64,000 nt of DNA, taken from assembly GCA_028554755.1 (NCBI GenBank), contig JAPTOF010000012.1, positions 6,539,501 through 6,603,500 on the forward strand, read 5' to 3'. Below the pieces are notes generated by a model. It was given only the letters and a program-made list of their open reading frames with translations. It had not been told where the DNA came from and made no database searches. This document shows positions 48,766-60,965 of the stretch, one piece after another. The DNA is from Cordia subcordata. Its lineage: Eukaryota; Streptophyta; Magnoliopsida; Boraginales; Cordiaceae. A program made the position numbers and the translations under genes. Position 1 is the stretch's first letter. The number at the start of each line of letters is the position of its first letter.

Positions 48766-49053
48766 ATGGAGGTGATTGTTTCACATTGTCAACAACAAGA
48801 TATCAACAAAGAGAACATTTATGTGCCACCTACGAAGGTCCAACGTGGTACCATCGGCATCGTTAAGAGAAGGGAGAGAAGGCCTCTAAGGGACATCACC
48901 CACATCTTCAATTCCTCGGTAACTGATGATCTCCAACTGCATTTTGTTTCTGTTGCACTTAGGATTGTTAACTCTTCTCCAAAGCCCCGATCAGCCAATG
49001 GCATTGATTCAACCCACAAGTCTTGTTCCAGGATTCTTAAGGAAAGAGTTTAG
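48766..49053 (+). CDS. Small KEN-box protein, possible cell-cycle regulator
   Basis: A single-exon ORF of 95 residues. Near the start it has DINKENIYVPP, a KEN degron of the kind recognised by the anaphase-promoting complex. It then has RRERRPLRDITHIFN, resembling the R-x-PL-x-DIT motif of plant cyclins and other mitotic proteins. The rest (HFVSVALRIVNSSPKPRSAN) shows no domain. A TATA box and a leader split by a MITE precede it. The ORF and motifs are seen directly; the cell-cycle role is inference. It could be the first exon of a longer gene. Confidence 0.6.
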   Translation: MEVIVSHCQQQDINKENIYVPPTKVQRGTIGIVKRRERRPLRDITHIFNSSVTDDLQLHFVSVALRIVNSSPKPRSANGIDSTHKSCSRILKERV

Positions 49054-50724
49054 ATAGATATAGCTTTCCAATTATACAAGTGCTTACATAAATTTAGTTC
49101 CTATACAGCTCAACTTTGTTTTTTTTTTTTTTTAATTAAAAATGTTCTTTTTTCCATTTTTTTTTTGGAATTAAGAGATTATTAGAAAGAAAATAGAAAA
49201 GAAATTGTGGAAGGGAGATTGCTTGCCCATTTGTATTTGGGTTTTTGAGAATTAACAATGAAGTTTTAATCTATTGTTATAATAAAGTGTTATCCAGATT
49301 TGGTTCTATATATTCAGAGCTTCTATTTAATTATTTTGTCATCCTATTTTCTAATCCTTTTAAGTTTGTCCATTTTTTAGAATGTTGGTGAGTTTTTTGA
49401 TTTTTTGGCATAATGCCATACTAGTTTTTTTTTTTTTAATTTTTTGTCAATATATCAGGAAATGAAAGACAACTTAGTCCATGTGGCAGTTATATATTAA
49501 TTATATTTTTTTTGATTTTCTGGAAATTAATTAATAACTCCGAATATTACTCATTCTTTATAAGTGATTTTCATTGAACAAACTCAAAAATGTGTACAAC
49601 TTGTTATAAAATAACTACAAAGAAAGAAAATAAAGAGATGGAGAAGAAATTAAGTTATATTAATTTCTCTAAATTTAATTACATATATCAAGGTTATGCC
49701 CTTATTTATAGAATTTTAGAAGTTGTTAATTGCACATAAGTTGATACAATAGTAGTTGTTGACTGTAAATGGAATTGAGACAACAATAGTTGCTGACTCC
49801 ACAAGTGTTGACATCATCAATCAGGATCTTCGTATTACGTTATCCTGCGTTAAGCCTTCTTATGTTATGTTGTTTTGTGGGTTGTCATTTCATATTATGT
49901 TGTTACATTAATTTTTTCTTTAAAAAAAAAAAAAAACTCTCCTTGTATACATCTTTTTGCACAAAAAAATAATATAAAAAAATAATCCCTCCCACACCAC
50001 TCTCATGGGATGGACTTTGCGTATTTGCAAATTGATTACGATGTTCAGTTGAAAAATTAAACATATATGGTCTATTTGGATTTATTTATTTTTTTAAGGA
50101 AAAATATGTTTTTAAAAAAATATTTTATTTTTGTAATAATTATTTGACTTTTCTTCCAAAAAAGTTTAAGAGCTTTTTTTTTCGGAAGACAGAACCTTTA
50201 GCTTATGAAAAAAAAAATATTTTTTTTTTAAGTTATTAGAAAGATGCTTATAAAAAATCAATCCAAACGCACCCATATTTTTAAATTTTTTTTAGCAATC
50301 CCAATGCATATTCTGGAGTAAAGGTAGAAGCCTTGGTCCCAAAATGGGCTTAAGAGCCCATTTAGGGAAGCCCAATAGGAAACCCATTATCCTACCAACG
50401 GTCACTACTCATTGGTCAGATACATCGTACAACATCAAAAGGTGACCTCATAGTTGTCAAATATCTGGGCCAAGTATGGACACTTGTTGTCTTTCTAGTA
50501 TGCTCTCCAGTCTCCTATCCACATCACCAATTCTCTTCTCTCTCCAACCTTGTCTGTTTCTGGCTTTTGAGTTGATCTCTTTTTTTTTAATTTTTTTTCC
50601 CCCTCGTCCTTTTCTTTTTTATTTTTTCTGTACCCCAAAGACTAGGCCTTTTCAATCTTGTTCTTCATTTCAGTTGTGTAATAATTACTGCAATTTCAGT
50701 GTGTGTGTGTTTGTGGGGTGAAAC
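49054..50724. other. Intergenic stretch between the KEN-box and Yippee-like genes
   Basis: Mostly T- and A-rich. It contains the MITE listed at 50,070-50,274. 50,476-50,724 is pyrimidine-rich and probably the promoter and leader of the Yippee-like gene. No coding sequence was recognised. Confidence 0.5.
50070..50274. mobile_element. MITE of the TTTGGATTG family
   Basis: The left end GTCTATTTGGATTTATTT and the right end TCAATCCAAACGCACCC are inverted copies. The core is A/T-rich. It resembles the element at 48,480-48,709. Confidence 0.6.
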
Positions 50725-53109
50725 ATGGGCAGAATCTTTTTGGTGGAGCTTGAAGGGAGAACATACAAATGCAAATTCTGCAAAACAAACTTGGCTCTTG
50801 CTGATGACCTTATCTCCAAGGTGACCATTTTCTTATTCTTTTCTTTTTTCTTCTTTTTTATTAGCTTTCTCATGCCCCTTTGCGCTCATCTTTAATTTTG
50901 GATGTTAATAAGCATCTTTCAATATATATTTTATGTAGGTGGTTTAATTACTCCACTATTTTTAAGCCAGTAGTAGCTTCTTTTTTCTTTTTCTTTTTTC
51001 TCCTTTTTGGTTCAAAAGGCCTTATTTTTAGCATGTCATAGTGGTGTCCCTTGCGTGCTAGAGGTGGTTGAGACAGAAATACTTCAATTTTTAAGTTAGC
51101 ATCTTGGACTTATTAATCACTCTGTTTAATTTTTTTGAACCTGTATTTTTTGTCTAAGTTTTTTTTTTTGGTCGAATATGTCTTGTCAAAGTTAGCTTTT
51201 TTTAAGCATCTGACATTGGGTTCACTTGCGTGCTTGAGGTTCTCGACTTGGTGGCTGACAAAATTGTAAACAATATGTTTTCTATTGAAACAGAAAATGT
51301 CAATTTTATTGATCATAATTGTCTGTAAAGCTTTATTTGATGTGTATAATCCAATGCTGTTACATAAAAAAAGGGTTTTTGAAGCTATATTTGATGTGGA
51401 AGTGTAATTTCTTTTTCTCTTAGGATAGTGTAATTGAATTTATAGAAGCTTTATTGTGTGGGGTTACTTTAAGTTGTTAGATTCTTTTTCTGTTTTGTAA
51501 CTTATAGTATTTCGTCCTATGTCAACTGTAAATCTGTGTAAAGTTGTTTTTCGGTTATAGATTGTTGTTCTTATGATTTGGTTAGGGATTTCACTGCCGC
51601 AGGGGGAAAGCGTACCTCTTCAATAATGCGTGAGTTCCTTGGTGCTTTTGTAGATGTCATGTTAATCCCTGAACATTTTAGCAAAGCTGAAGCTGATTAT
51701 CTTGTGGCTTTTATGGTTCGTGACTTTTTTGTGTTAATTCCAAATTGACCTTGCATGTTTTTAATAGATTTTCCTGTATGATAGTCTGACAATTATTTTG
51801 TCAGAAACAACTACTATTCCCTAGGATTACCCTTGACTTTTCTTACTCTTAGAATCTTATATACACAAATGGAGCTCCTGATGTAATTTGGGCATGAATA
51901 AAAGTTTCTAAGGCATGATTCGGTTTGCTTTTGACTTCTGGTCATCATATCATAAGTATCAACATCCTTTTGTTTCTACCCCAACACTTTCTCCAGATGA
52001 TATTATAAGGGCATATGGCTATTCCTCTAGAATTATCAACAATCTTTAACGAATTTCTATCAGCAGCCATTGGTAAAGGTGAGCCCTGGCTTATTCTTAT
52101 GGTCTCAAAGAACTCTATACTATCTTTGAGAGAACCTGAGAAATGTGCATCTAGATGGGACGCCAAGGACTTAAGTTCTTTGTACAAACTACATGAGGTT
52201 CTTACGAACCAATACTACATATCTTTTCCTTTCTAATTCTAGTTCAGCATATCTCCTTACCTTTCCATCCATAAATTTCAATTTAGAATTTAATATCAAT
52301 CCTAAAGTCTGTTTGATTTATCATGATTATTCATAATCCTGGTTGGTGAAACTGCTGAATTTCAGTATACATTTGATAACTTGGTTGACTCTGGTGTACA
52401 TAATATTATTCAGTGAACCAAGTTTGTTTCAAAGAAGTTCCTGCTAATTTACTCACTGCTATGAATGATCAATGAAGATACTGAGATAATTGGTGTTTAT
52501 ATTAATTTCCATTCTGGCCCAATCAATTTCTATCTTGCTGCACACTACTGAGTATTTCCTTCTGTATAATCTTTTGTACTCAGAGTAAATGTTACCGTTG
52601 GACCTCATGAAGAGAGGATGATGCTTTCTGGCATGCATACAGTTGCAGATATATTTTGTTGCTCTTGTGGCCAAATAGTTGGCTGGAAATATGTAATCTC
52701 TCTCTCTCTTCTCCTCCCCCCCGCTCTTCCCTTTTCTCTCTCACACAGACACAGAGAATTGCCAAAACGAGCACTCACACACCCGGAGACATTTGTTTAC
52801 ATGGGTAGATGCACACCACGTTTGGTTATTTTACTTGAAGTTGTGTGGTATATGATGATTTCCATTTTCCTGCAACCAGGAAGCCGCACAAGAGAAAGGC
52901 CAAAAGTATAAAGAAGGAAAATGTGTTCTTGAAAGGTATGCTTTACTAGAAGGCAATTTCTTCGTAAATTAGACTGCCAGTTCTTTGTTTCTTTAAAACA
53001 TAATCTAACATCTCTATGGTTTTGAAACAGAGGGAGGATCATCGATGGGCTTGACTCGGAATTGTTTATTGATAGCCGTGCTAGTATGAGCGACAGCGAA
53101 GATGTATAG
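50725..53109 (+). CDS. Yippee-like zinc-binding protein
   Basis: Five exons: 50,725-50,820; 51,586-51,629; 52,584-52,692; 52,880-52,935; 53,031-53,109. They give 127 residues in frame with GT-AG borders. The start is [20 protein letters not shown] and the zinc ligands are C16-x2-C19 and C72-x2-C75, with the exact 52-residue spacing of the Yippee domain. Other family stretches are [37 protein letters not shown] and [20 protein letters not shown]. The acidic tail ends MSDSEDV. Some Yippee proteins act in CTLH-type ubiquitin ligase complexes or in cell-cycle control; the plant function is largely unknown. The second intron (954 bp) carries an unexplained ORF-rich segment. Confidence 0.95.
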
Positions 53110-54089
53110 AGCTTAGTTTACTTGTATAAGGTCTGGTTGTAGATACAGAACTAAGAGAACTGCAGAAGTCGATCATTCTACACGAGTTTGATTTCTGTTA
53201 TGGTATGCCATTCCCTTGTCTACTCTTAGTGTGTGAATAAATCACCATCTGTTTATTATTACAGATAAATGTATCAGAAAAATCTTAATTTTTGCTGATT
53301 ACTACCTGTGGTTGTGGATCTGCTAGGTGTTTACTGCCCAGTGCCACCATAGTGTTCACCTGTTTTCGTGTTCTACAAACTGTTATCTTTACAGCAAGAA
53401 TCATCACCTTTGCTTCTTGATGCTAATTCTCGTGTATCTGAAGCTGCGGGAAAAAAGCTCTTTCCTTTGCCACTTCATCCCTTTAAAATCTTACGGAAAC
53501 TACTTATAGTAGCATGAATCATGAGAATTGCCATTTGAATCTCATATAGAGCATTTATTGGGACCTAGCTAAATAAACAAATTGTAAGCCTTAACTCTAA
53601 TAGCTCACCCAAATATAAAAAAATTCTTATATTTAAGCGAGTGGTTGGTGTTAATGTGCTCTAACAATTCTCTTATTTCATCTCTCAAATTTTACGTTTT
53701 TTTTTAAGTTCCAAAACAAAACAATCATATATATAGGGTTTTTTTTTTTATCCCAACAAATCCCATTCCCAATTTTCTATAGCTTTAACATTGTAATATT
53801 TTAAAATAAAATAATTGTTGAAGTGAAATTAAAATAAAGATTCTTTAAATTGAGAGTTTGATAAAAAAATAGGGGAGTTGTTGGAGTATAACTGAAAATA
53901 AAGATTTCAAATTATAAGAAAATAATTTAAATCACTTAAATTTAGAGAAAAATTAGAAAAATTATTGGAGGTAGCCTAACGCATAATCTCTTTTTAAGTA
54001 AAATAAAACCATTTTGAATTATTTGACTCGAATCTCTTCTAAAAATATGTTAAGAGGTATTTTGAATTATTTGTTAGACACGTACAAAT
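53110..54089. other. 3' flank of the Yippee-like gene, otherwise empty
   Basis: The first few hundred bases are probably 3' UTR. The rest is AT-rich with no gene seen. Confidence 0.5.
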
Positions 54090-54734
54090 TATCAAAACTG
54101 GAATTTTTTTTTAACCCTGATTTTAAATTTTTATGGCGAAAATACTTTACTTTTTAAATTCGTTTTAAAAATGTCTTTTTCTGTAAGTTACCTACCGAAA
54201 ACGGTAGGTAAGTCACCGACCAAAAGCAGTTGCGTCTTTAACGAAAACGGACGGTAGGTGACTTACCCAAAATGGTAACATGAGGAAGATAGAGGTAATA
54301 ACCAGTCAAGATCCTTACCCTTTGTGCATTCGCATGAAACTTACTAACTAGTAAGAATATGTCGAGCATATTGTCATTTAAAAAGGTACTTTTTCTGATC
54401 TTAATTCTCCAGGATAACAACACATCTTGACTCGAAGGATAATAATGATTCCCACACACCTTTTGCAAAGAACCTCGGGTCAAATGTTGAAACAAATAAT
54501 TGCATGAAATAACTTGTTCTTTTAATTATTATTTTTGGTGGTTATTTTCGGGTAGGTTACCTACTGTTTCGGTAGGCGACTTACTGTTTTCGTTAATGAC
54601 GCAACAGTTTTCTTTTTTAAATTTTTTCAAATTTCGGATCCTCAAACGGTAAGTCACCTACCGTTTAAAAAGTAGGATATTTTTGTCATAAAAATTTAAA
54701 ATCAGGGTGAAAAAAAAAAATTCCTATCAAAACT
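54090..54734. mobile_element. Mutator-like non-autonomous element with 10-bp target duplication
   Basis: The 625-bp element (54,100-54,724) starts and ends with inverted copies of GGAATTTTTTTTT...ACCCTGATTTTAAATTTTTA. The similarity continues with gaps to about 180 bases per side. It is flanked by the direct repeat TATCAAAACT (54,090-54,099 and 54,725-54,734). Long terminal inverted repeats with a 9-11 bp duplication define MULEs. Both arms carry several copies of a GGTAGGTGACTTACC motif. The middle (about 54,300-54,500) is unlike the arms and reads TFDPRFFAKGVWESLLSFES on the minus strand, perhaps a captured fragment. Confidence 0.8.
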
Positions 54735-54939
54735 GGCACAAGCTTGTCAGAGCCCCTTTCTAGCATCCAGTTTAACCCTATGGCTGCTGCTAGCTTTCTT
54801 ACTTGGACAATGGGACTGTTGCTGCAAGCCAAAATAGAGTCTAGTTCAAAATTTCCCATCACTCATCTTTTTTTTTTTTTTTCTCCCTTCCCTAAAAACA
54901 AATCTAAGTTGTTCACGTGCAAGGCTTTATGTGAGAAGG

Positions 54940-55049
54940 GAATTAGGAGATAATTCAAGTGGTTGAGACTATCTCTTGTTAGGCATGACGTTCTAGGTTC
55001 AATTCCATGGGGGTAGGGGATTTTAACCAAAAAAAAAAAAAAGAAAAGA
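54940..55049 (+). mobile_element. tRNA-derived SINE with 15-bp target duplication
   Basis: The body has an A-box-like TTCAAGTGGTTGAGAC and a B-box-like GGTTCAATTCC, and ends in an A-rich tail. It is flanked by CTTTATGTGAGAAGG (54,925-54,939 and 55,050-55,064). Confidence 0.85.
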
Positions 55050-55187
55050 CTTTATGTGAGAAGGCGTTTTAATATAATGAATTAATGTACTAATATACTC
55101 TATACAAACTTAAACTTTTTTATGAGGCGATAAATCTAACAAAATCATCCATCTTTGACACCATAATGGCTGCTTTCACCAAACTGG

Positions 55188-58100
55188 TTAGCTTGCTTTC
55201 TTAGAGCCACTTACGCAAGCCCAACCATCCATCTCTGACGATGTAATTCCATCCAGGAAAACTGAATAACGTTCCACAATTGATGGAACCTGCAGAACAA
55301 GTTCAATCCTAGTGAGATATGATTGCCTGTGATTAATTCATTTATCAGCCTATTATAAATGCGAGGTAAAAAAGATGTCAAGTAGAAAACTTTTCTATGG
55401 TATGTGTCTTTGGTAGAAATGTTGTGTACACATGCCCTTTCTACCCAGAGGAAACACAAGTAATAACTTGACCAGCTATTCATAGTGCTTCTATGGCATC
55501 CATATACCAATACTTCTGCTGAACAGCCATATATATGGGTCTACAACCCTTGTTTTCTATTCATTTGGCGTCCATGAGCTGCCAGGTTGAACAAAGCTCG
55601 AATTGTAGCACAATGGTATCACCCTACCCTGGTTGCTGTTTTTTTCAGCTAGTAGCCCTGGGGCGGGTAAGAAGAGGAGGGAGGGAATTCCATTGCTGAG
55701 TCTGATTCTCATTCAAGTATTATGTTATAATATAGGATTGAAGAAAGCCATAGAGACCGTGGCATTTCCAGCAGTATATAACTTGTTTATCTTCAACTAT
55801 CCCTTAATGTTTGATTTTATCAGTAATTTGCTTTGAAGGCATAATTGGCTGTGATCGAGTGCGATGACAAGGTAATCAAGATAGCATGAGCATACCTGCT
55901 CGGATATGATACCGGATAAACCGACAGCAGCTCCAGGCTTTGCATAGGAGACAATTTGGTCTGCCAAGTCTAACAGAGGATTCAATAGTATATTGGCAAC
56001 AACAATGTCATACTTATCTCTCTCTGCAAAGACTCCTTTAGCATATGAATTCTGCCTGCCCAAGTCTTCACCAGGAATCCCAACAATTGGAGGACCACCT
56101 GTGCTAGGTACTAGATTTAAGAGCAAATTCTCAGGTTCAATCTTGTTTAAAGCAGCATTATGCCCTGCTGATGTAATAGCTTGGGGATCTGTATCAACTC
56201 CAACTGAAAAGGCTGCACCAAACTGTATTTGATCCAAAATAACAAAATAAATAGTAGGAAAAAGAGAGGATAAAGGCAAAGGACTAGAGATGATATTTTA
56301 CCAAAAAAGTAGAGAGATGAAAAAGATTCTGTAGATTCGTTAAATAAGACATAGGCCATGCATACAGAAGTATAAAGAAGTAAAGGACAGCCAGGTGCTT
56401 AAATCTCTCGCAATACATGGGGTCCAGAGCAAGGTTGGACCCATTTTGACATATATTTTCTGCAGACTTAGTTTGCATTTTCTGAGAGGCACACAAAGAC
56501 CTAAACTTTGAAGAAGATTTTAGACCATATGAATAATTCCATTGAAAACAAAAGTTCTATTGAGTCTCCATCCATCAAAAGGGTGATACTTCACAGAATC
56601 ATAGCTACAGTCCCAGGAAGTATGTCAGGACAATTTAGATTTACACGAGTACTCTTGTTCATAATGCTTCATGACAATTTTTATCATCCCCCTTCTCTGG
56701 CTGGTTACTTCAATTCCCTATCAAGGAATCTCATTCACATTTACTCAAAAATGTATCAACATCAGAAAATCCTAGCTTTTGCGGCAGCTGGTCACATAAC
56801 ATCAGAAATCATGCAGAACCTAGCGATGACTGACTAAGAATGTAATGAACACAGAATCTGATAGATGAGGCAGATGAATTACATGCTTCAAGTTCTTACT
56901 GATTGCTGAATGAATCTCCAGTAAACTTCCAGAAAGAAATAAAGAAGAGGACATCTTTGTTTTCAATTAAAGCATCGTTACAGTAAGAAAGTTGTTAAGG
57001 AGAATTGGCTGCTAGTTAGGCAACAAACCATATTCTTGTTTTTGTCAGGGTTTGAACTATGTTCTTGTTCTTCTTGTCGTAAACATTTCCAGACACTGAA
57101 AATAGTGTGCCATAAGCCTTTTGACGCTTCATTGTGTGACCAAATTAAATATTGCACTACAGAGTAGTTCAATATCTTAACATTTGACATGGTCTACACT
57201 TGGACCTTTTTGGGGAAGGCTGTTGTAGGATATAGTTCTCTGTTTATGGAGGAATGTCAAACCTATAATAGTTTTGACTTGAATTTCAAAAGCAAAAGAT
57301 TTTAATTAGTCATGTACTTATAGAAAGTTATACTATTAGTAAATGGAGTAGTAAAAATGACTTCATCTCCCAGTTGGACACTTCTTTAACTCTTTCCCTC
57401 TAGATGTGGTGTTTTATGCTTTACAATTAAACAGCAGGTTCCTAACTGATTAACCAACCCAGTGTATCTCATGAAAAACTCTATCTATAGGGTTCCACAC
57501 CACTTAACAGTTTGAAAACAAAGATTCATGGAAACTAAACTACCTTAAGTGCTGCGATTGCAAGAATACCGGAACCTGTGCCGTAGTCCAAAAAGACTTC
57601 TCCTCCTTTTACTAAATTATGCAGAAGCAGTAGACACAACTTAGTTGTAGGGTGTTCCCCAGTTCCAAATGCTAAACCAGGATTCAGAATAATATTTGTT
57701 GCTTGAAGGTCCTGGATGTCAAGGCGAACATAATTATGTGAGCAGAAAGACGAGTTACCTATTGCCTAAATATCCCATGGCATCCTATCTCTTCAGAATA
57801 AGATGAAGAATACAAAATTGTAGCCTCTAAATAGGCAAAGTCACAGGTCAAACAAATGACTTATAAGCAACAACCCAAGTAAAACCTTCACTAGGACTAG
57901 GTATAGTTATACCGGGGGAGATCTCCACTCTGGCACAACCCAAAGTCCATCTTTGACTTTAACTGGATGAAATGATTCCTGCAACAAAGTCCATTCATGA
58001 GTATTTGAACAAGAATACAAGAATGGACATTTACCAGGAATGCAATAACTGTCTAACATGTAGAACACCATAACATGATTAACAATTCACCTTCAGTGCT

Positions 58101-60038
58101 GTTTTACGTCAGGATAATTGTGTTTTTGACTATATGAAGAGAAATGATCTTAAGTCTTATCACTTATCAGGTATTATGCATTGTGATAAGGCTTAGTTTG
58201 TATATTTTTGTGTCTATTGGATAACGTTTATTACCAAATACATATTTGTCATGCACCCTATATTTGGAGAACATTTAGTATCAGTAAATTTCAAAGGGTA
58301 ACAACAATAGCACCTGTGTTATAATTGCACATAGCCTTTTCATGATATCATGTCTTTTACTTTCTGTATCTAGTGAGAGTAACTTTATGAGAGTCATTGC
58401 AGATGAGCTAATGTCATAAAAATTTTCTCTACTACTACTCAAGATGTTAACTTCCCAAAATTAAGTAAAAGTTATTTTAGATATTCTCAATATGCTTCTA
58501 TTTAGTCGTCGGCGGGAACACTAAAGTGCAGACTTTCTGAAAAGTGGAGCAGGGGTTGGCAAATCCCAATGTTGAATTCTTTCCTGCCCAAGTATTGCTT
58601 GATAACGATCTCATAATGGATTTTCTTTTATTCTCTTCTTCCCCCTTGACAGAAGTCTATCAACTAGACACAAGAAGCAGGAAATTAAGAGAAGAGGCTA
58701 CAATAAGTTCATTATTTTGTTTGATTTATGACACAAGAATGTAACCATGTTCATATATGTGTCATAAAGAAAATAACAAATTAGTAGAACAATGATAAAG
58801 ATGACTGATATCATTTCAAGGAAACACAAACCTGGGTTTTTCTAATCCAGTCAGTATGATCATGCATTTCCACGTGATAATTAGGTGTCTCCTTCAAACC
58901 CACGGAATCAGCAGCGCGTGAAATGCACTCCTCCACATCCTGGGATATTGAGAACGTGGAGGTGATAAAAATCTGCACTCGTAGAAAGAAAACATTCATG
59001 AGCTATCTGCATTGAATCTGGTAATCAGGTAATGAATCAAAACAGCTAGTTCACTTCACCATACGGCCTCCTATATTACCAGAAAGAAAGTTAAAACTAG
59101 TTGAAGTGTGTGAATAAACATTTAGTTCTTTGATATCAGATGTATTTAAATCTATTGGTATCTTGTCTCCCTTTGTTCTCCCTCACAGAACATGAAGTCC
59201 AGAAACAAACCATATATTTCCCCAAGGACAATCTTCTGAAACAGACAGACACACGGGCAGAGAAGGGGTCTTGTGAAGAAAATTGAAGTCTACACTACAC
59301 AGGGCACACTATCATATCAAAGAATCTGAATTGGGATCTCACACCTCCGCATTGCCCTTGTTGTCGTTGTGCTCATCCGTGCTGGTGGAACTAGCTCCGA
59401 AGCATAAAAGAGCCTCTGAAAGTAAATCCTGACCAAACCAACACCATCCATGTTAATACAGAACGCATCTGCCTCAAATTCAACTTGGAACTCAGAGCTC
59501 GGAAAAGATTTATTTTCAACAAAATTCATCTTTAAAAGAAAAACAAAGCTAACTTTCTTCCTATATATTCTATAACCCTTCTCCACGCCTAACCTAATAC
59601 TTAATTTTAATTTCATCAATTAAGATTTTGGGCATATGAATATGCATAGAGACACAAATTTAAACAAAGGCATACGTATATAAACTTAGATGCTTTAAGA
59701 AATAGATATTGACCGTATTGAGACAGAGGGAGAAGTGAGCTTACTGCAGATTCTCTTCGGCAGAAAATGCGTGCGGACAGGTAAGGAGAAGTGAATGAGT
59801 CATTGGTAAGAGTTTCTGAAGCAGCAGATGATGAAGACGATAGCCTTGCAAATGTGGCAGTGGTTGAAGCAATAAGGCTGCGTAGAGGTAGCGGCTGATG
59901 AGCGGCGGAGGAGAGGAAGGAAAAGCGCTTTTGGGGGGGAGCGATGTTGCCGGAAAAGAAGAAGGAGGCGGCGAAGACGGTTGTGCGAGACACGTGTTTG
60001 AAGAAATGACTACGAAGGGAGTTGAGCGCCAAAGCCAT
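55188..60038 (-). CDS. prmA-like: Ribosomal protein L11 methyltransferase, PrmA-type, organelle
   Basis: Seven minus-strand exons: 60,038-59,745; 59,428-59,345; 58,972-58,832; 57,978-57,913; 57,711-57,544; 56,222-55,896; 55,289-55,188, giving 393 residues in frame. About the first 90 residues are rich in Ser, Ala and Arg with few acids, as in an organelle transit peptide. The catalytic part has the PrmA signature [18 protein letters not shown] (205-222), the SAM-binding motif [17 protein letters not shown] (236-251), an acidic GVDTDPQA after it, and the NILLNPLL motif (329-336). PrmA enzymes methylate ribosomal protein L11 using S-adenosylmethionine. The end is [14 protein letters not shown]. 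Chloroplast versus mitochondrion is not decided by the sequence. It is divergent from the PRA1.H gene. Confidence 0.95.
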
Positions 60039-60965
60039 TCTTTGTGCAACGCAAGTGAAACAGCAGGAACGTTAATTAGGCGCCAATTTTGTAAATCAGT
60101 TGACAGTTTCTTTTTACTCTCTCTCTCTCTCTCTCTCTTTTTCCTTTTGTTGGGATTAGAAATTATGAGCTCAAGTCTTTTTCAAATATAATCATTTTCT
60201 GTTTCTTTTTTTCTTCTTCTTCTAATTAATAGATGCTCAACCTAAGGGTTCATTCTGAATTGACTTTTTTAGAAGTGTTTTTCTTAATAATTTCAGAAAA
60301 AAATTTGATAAGTTAAAATTTTTAGCTTTTGAAAAAGTTAAAGTTGGATTTTTTTAAAGAGTTTTAATTTTTTTTAAAGTCAAATTAAATACTAAGAAAG
60401 AATGTGGTTCTTATAAGGAAAAGGTATTTATTCATGAAAAAATCAATTCAAATAGACTTAAATAACTTAACTTCATATGGTATTTTGCCAAATATATACT
60501 ATTTAGATGCAGTTGTTTCAACATTTAAATGCTTAAAGCTTAATATCTTATTGTATTCTAAAAGAAAAAATGCCGACCAACATGCAAAAATTTACATTAT
60601 TTTCCTCTTTTTCTTTTGATTAATTGACATTTAAGCCTAAACAACACTTTTAAGTCTTTACGAACTATTTTGCTTTTGCCCTTAAAATTTTCAATTTGAA
60701 GTGCGTTTCATGCATGAGATATAAAAGTGCTAATTGGATAAAAAGAATTTGTCAAAGGAAAATACAAGGGATTTTGATATTTTTTTAAAATGAATTATAG
60801 AATAAAAGAAAATAAAAAGATAAATTTAAACAAAAAGTTATTGAAGTAACAAAAAGGAAAATAGTAATAAATTAGAGATAAATAGTAGTTAATTTAATTT
60901 ATAATTTTGTCTTTTTAATACAACTTAATAAAGGAAATGTTTTATCGGGAGCAAAAAGAAAGAAA
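60039..60965. other. Divergent promoter region between PrmA-like and PRA1.H genes
   Basis: The 927-bp interval must hold both promoters. A (CT)n run (about 60,116-60,138) lies near the PrmA-like side, where CT repeats are common in plant leaders. A MITE occupies 60,248-60,458. No clear TATA box was chosen. Confidence 0.6.
60248..60458. mobile_element. MITE of the TTTGGATTG family, diverged
   Basis: TTCATTCTGAATTGACTTTT at the left and AATCAATTCAAATAGAC at the right are inverted copies. The core shares AAGTTAAAATTTTTAGCTTT with the 46.5-kb copy. Confidence 0.5.
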
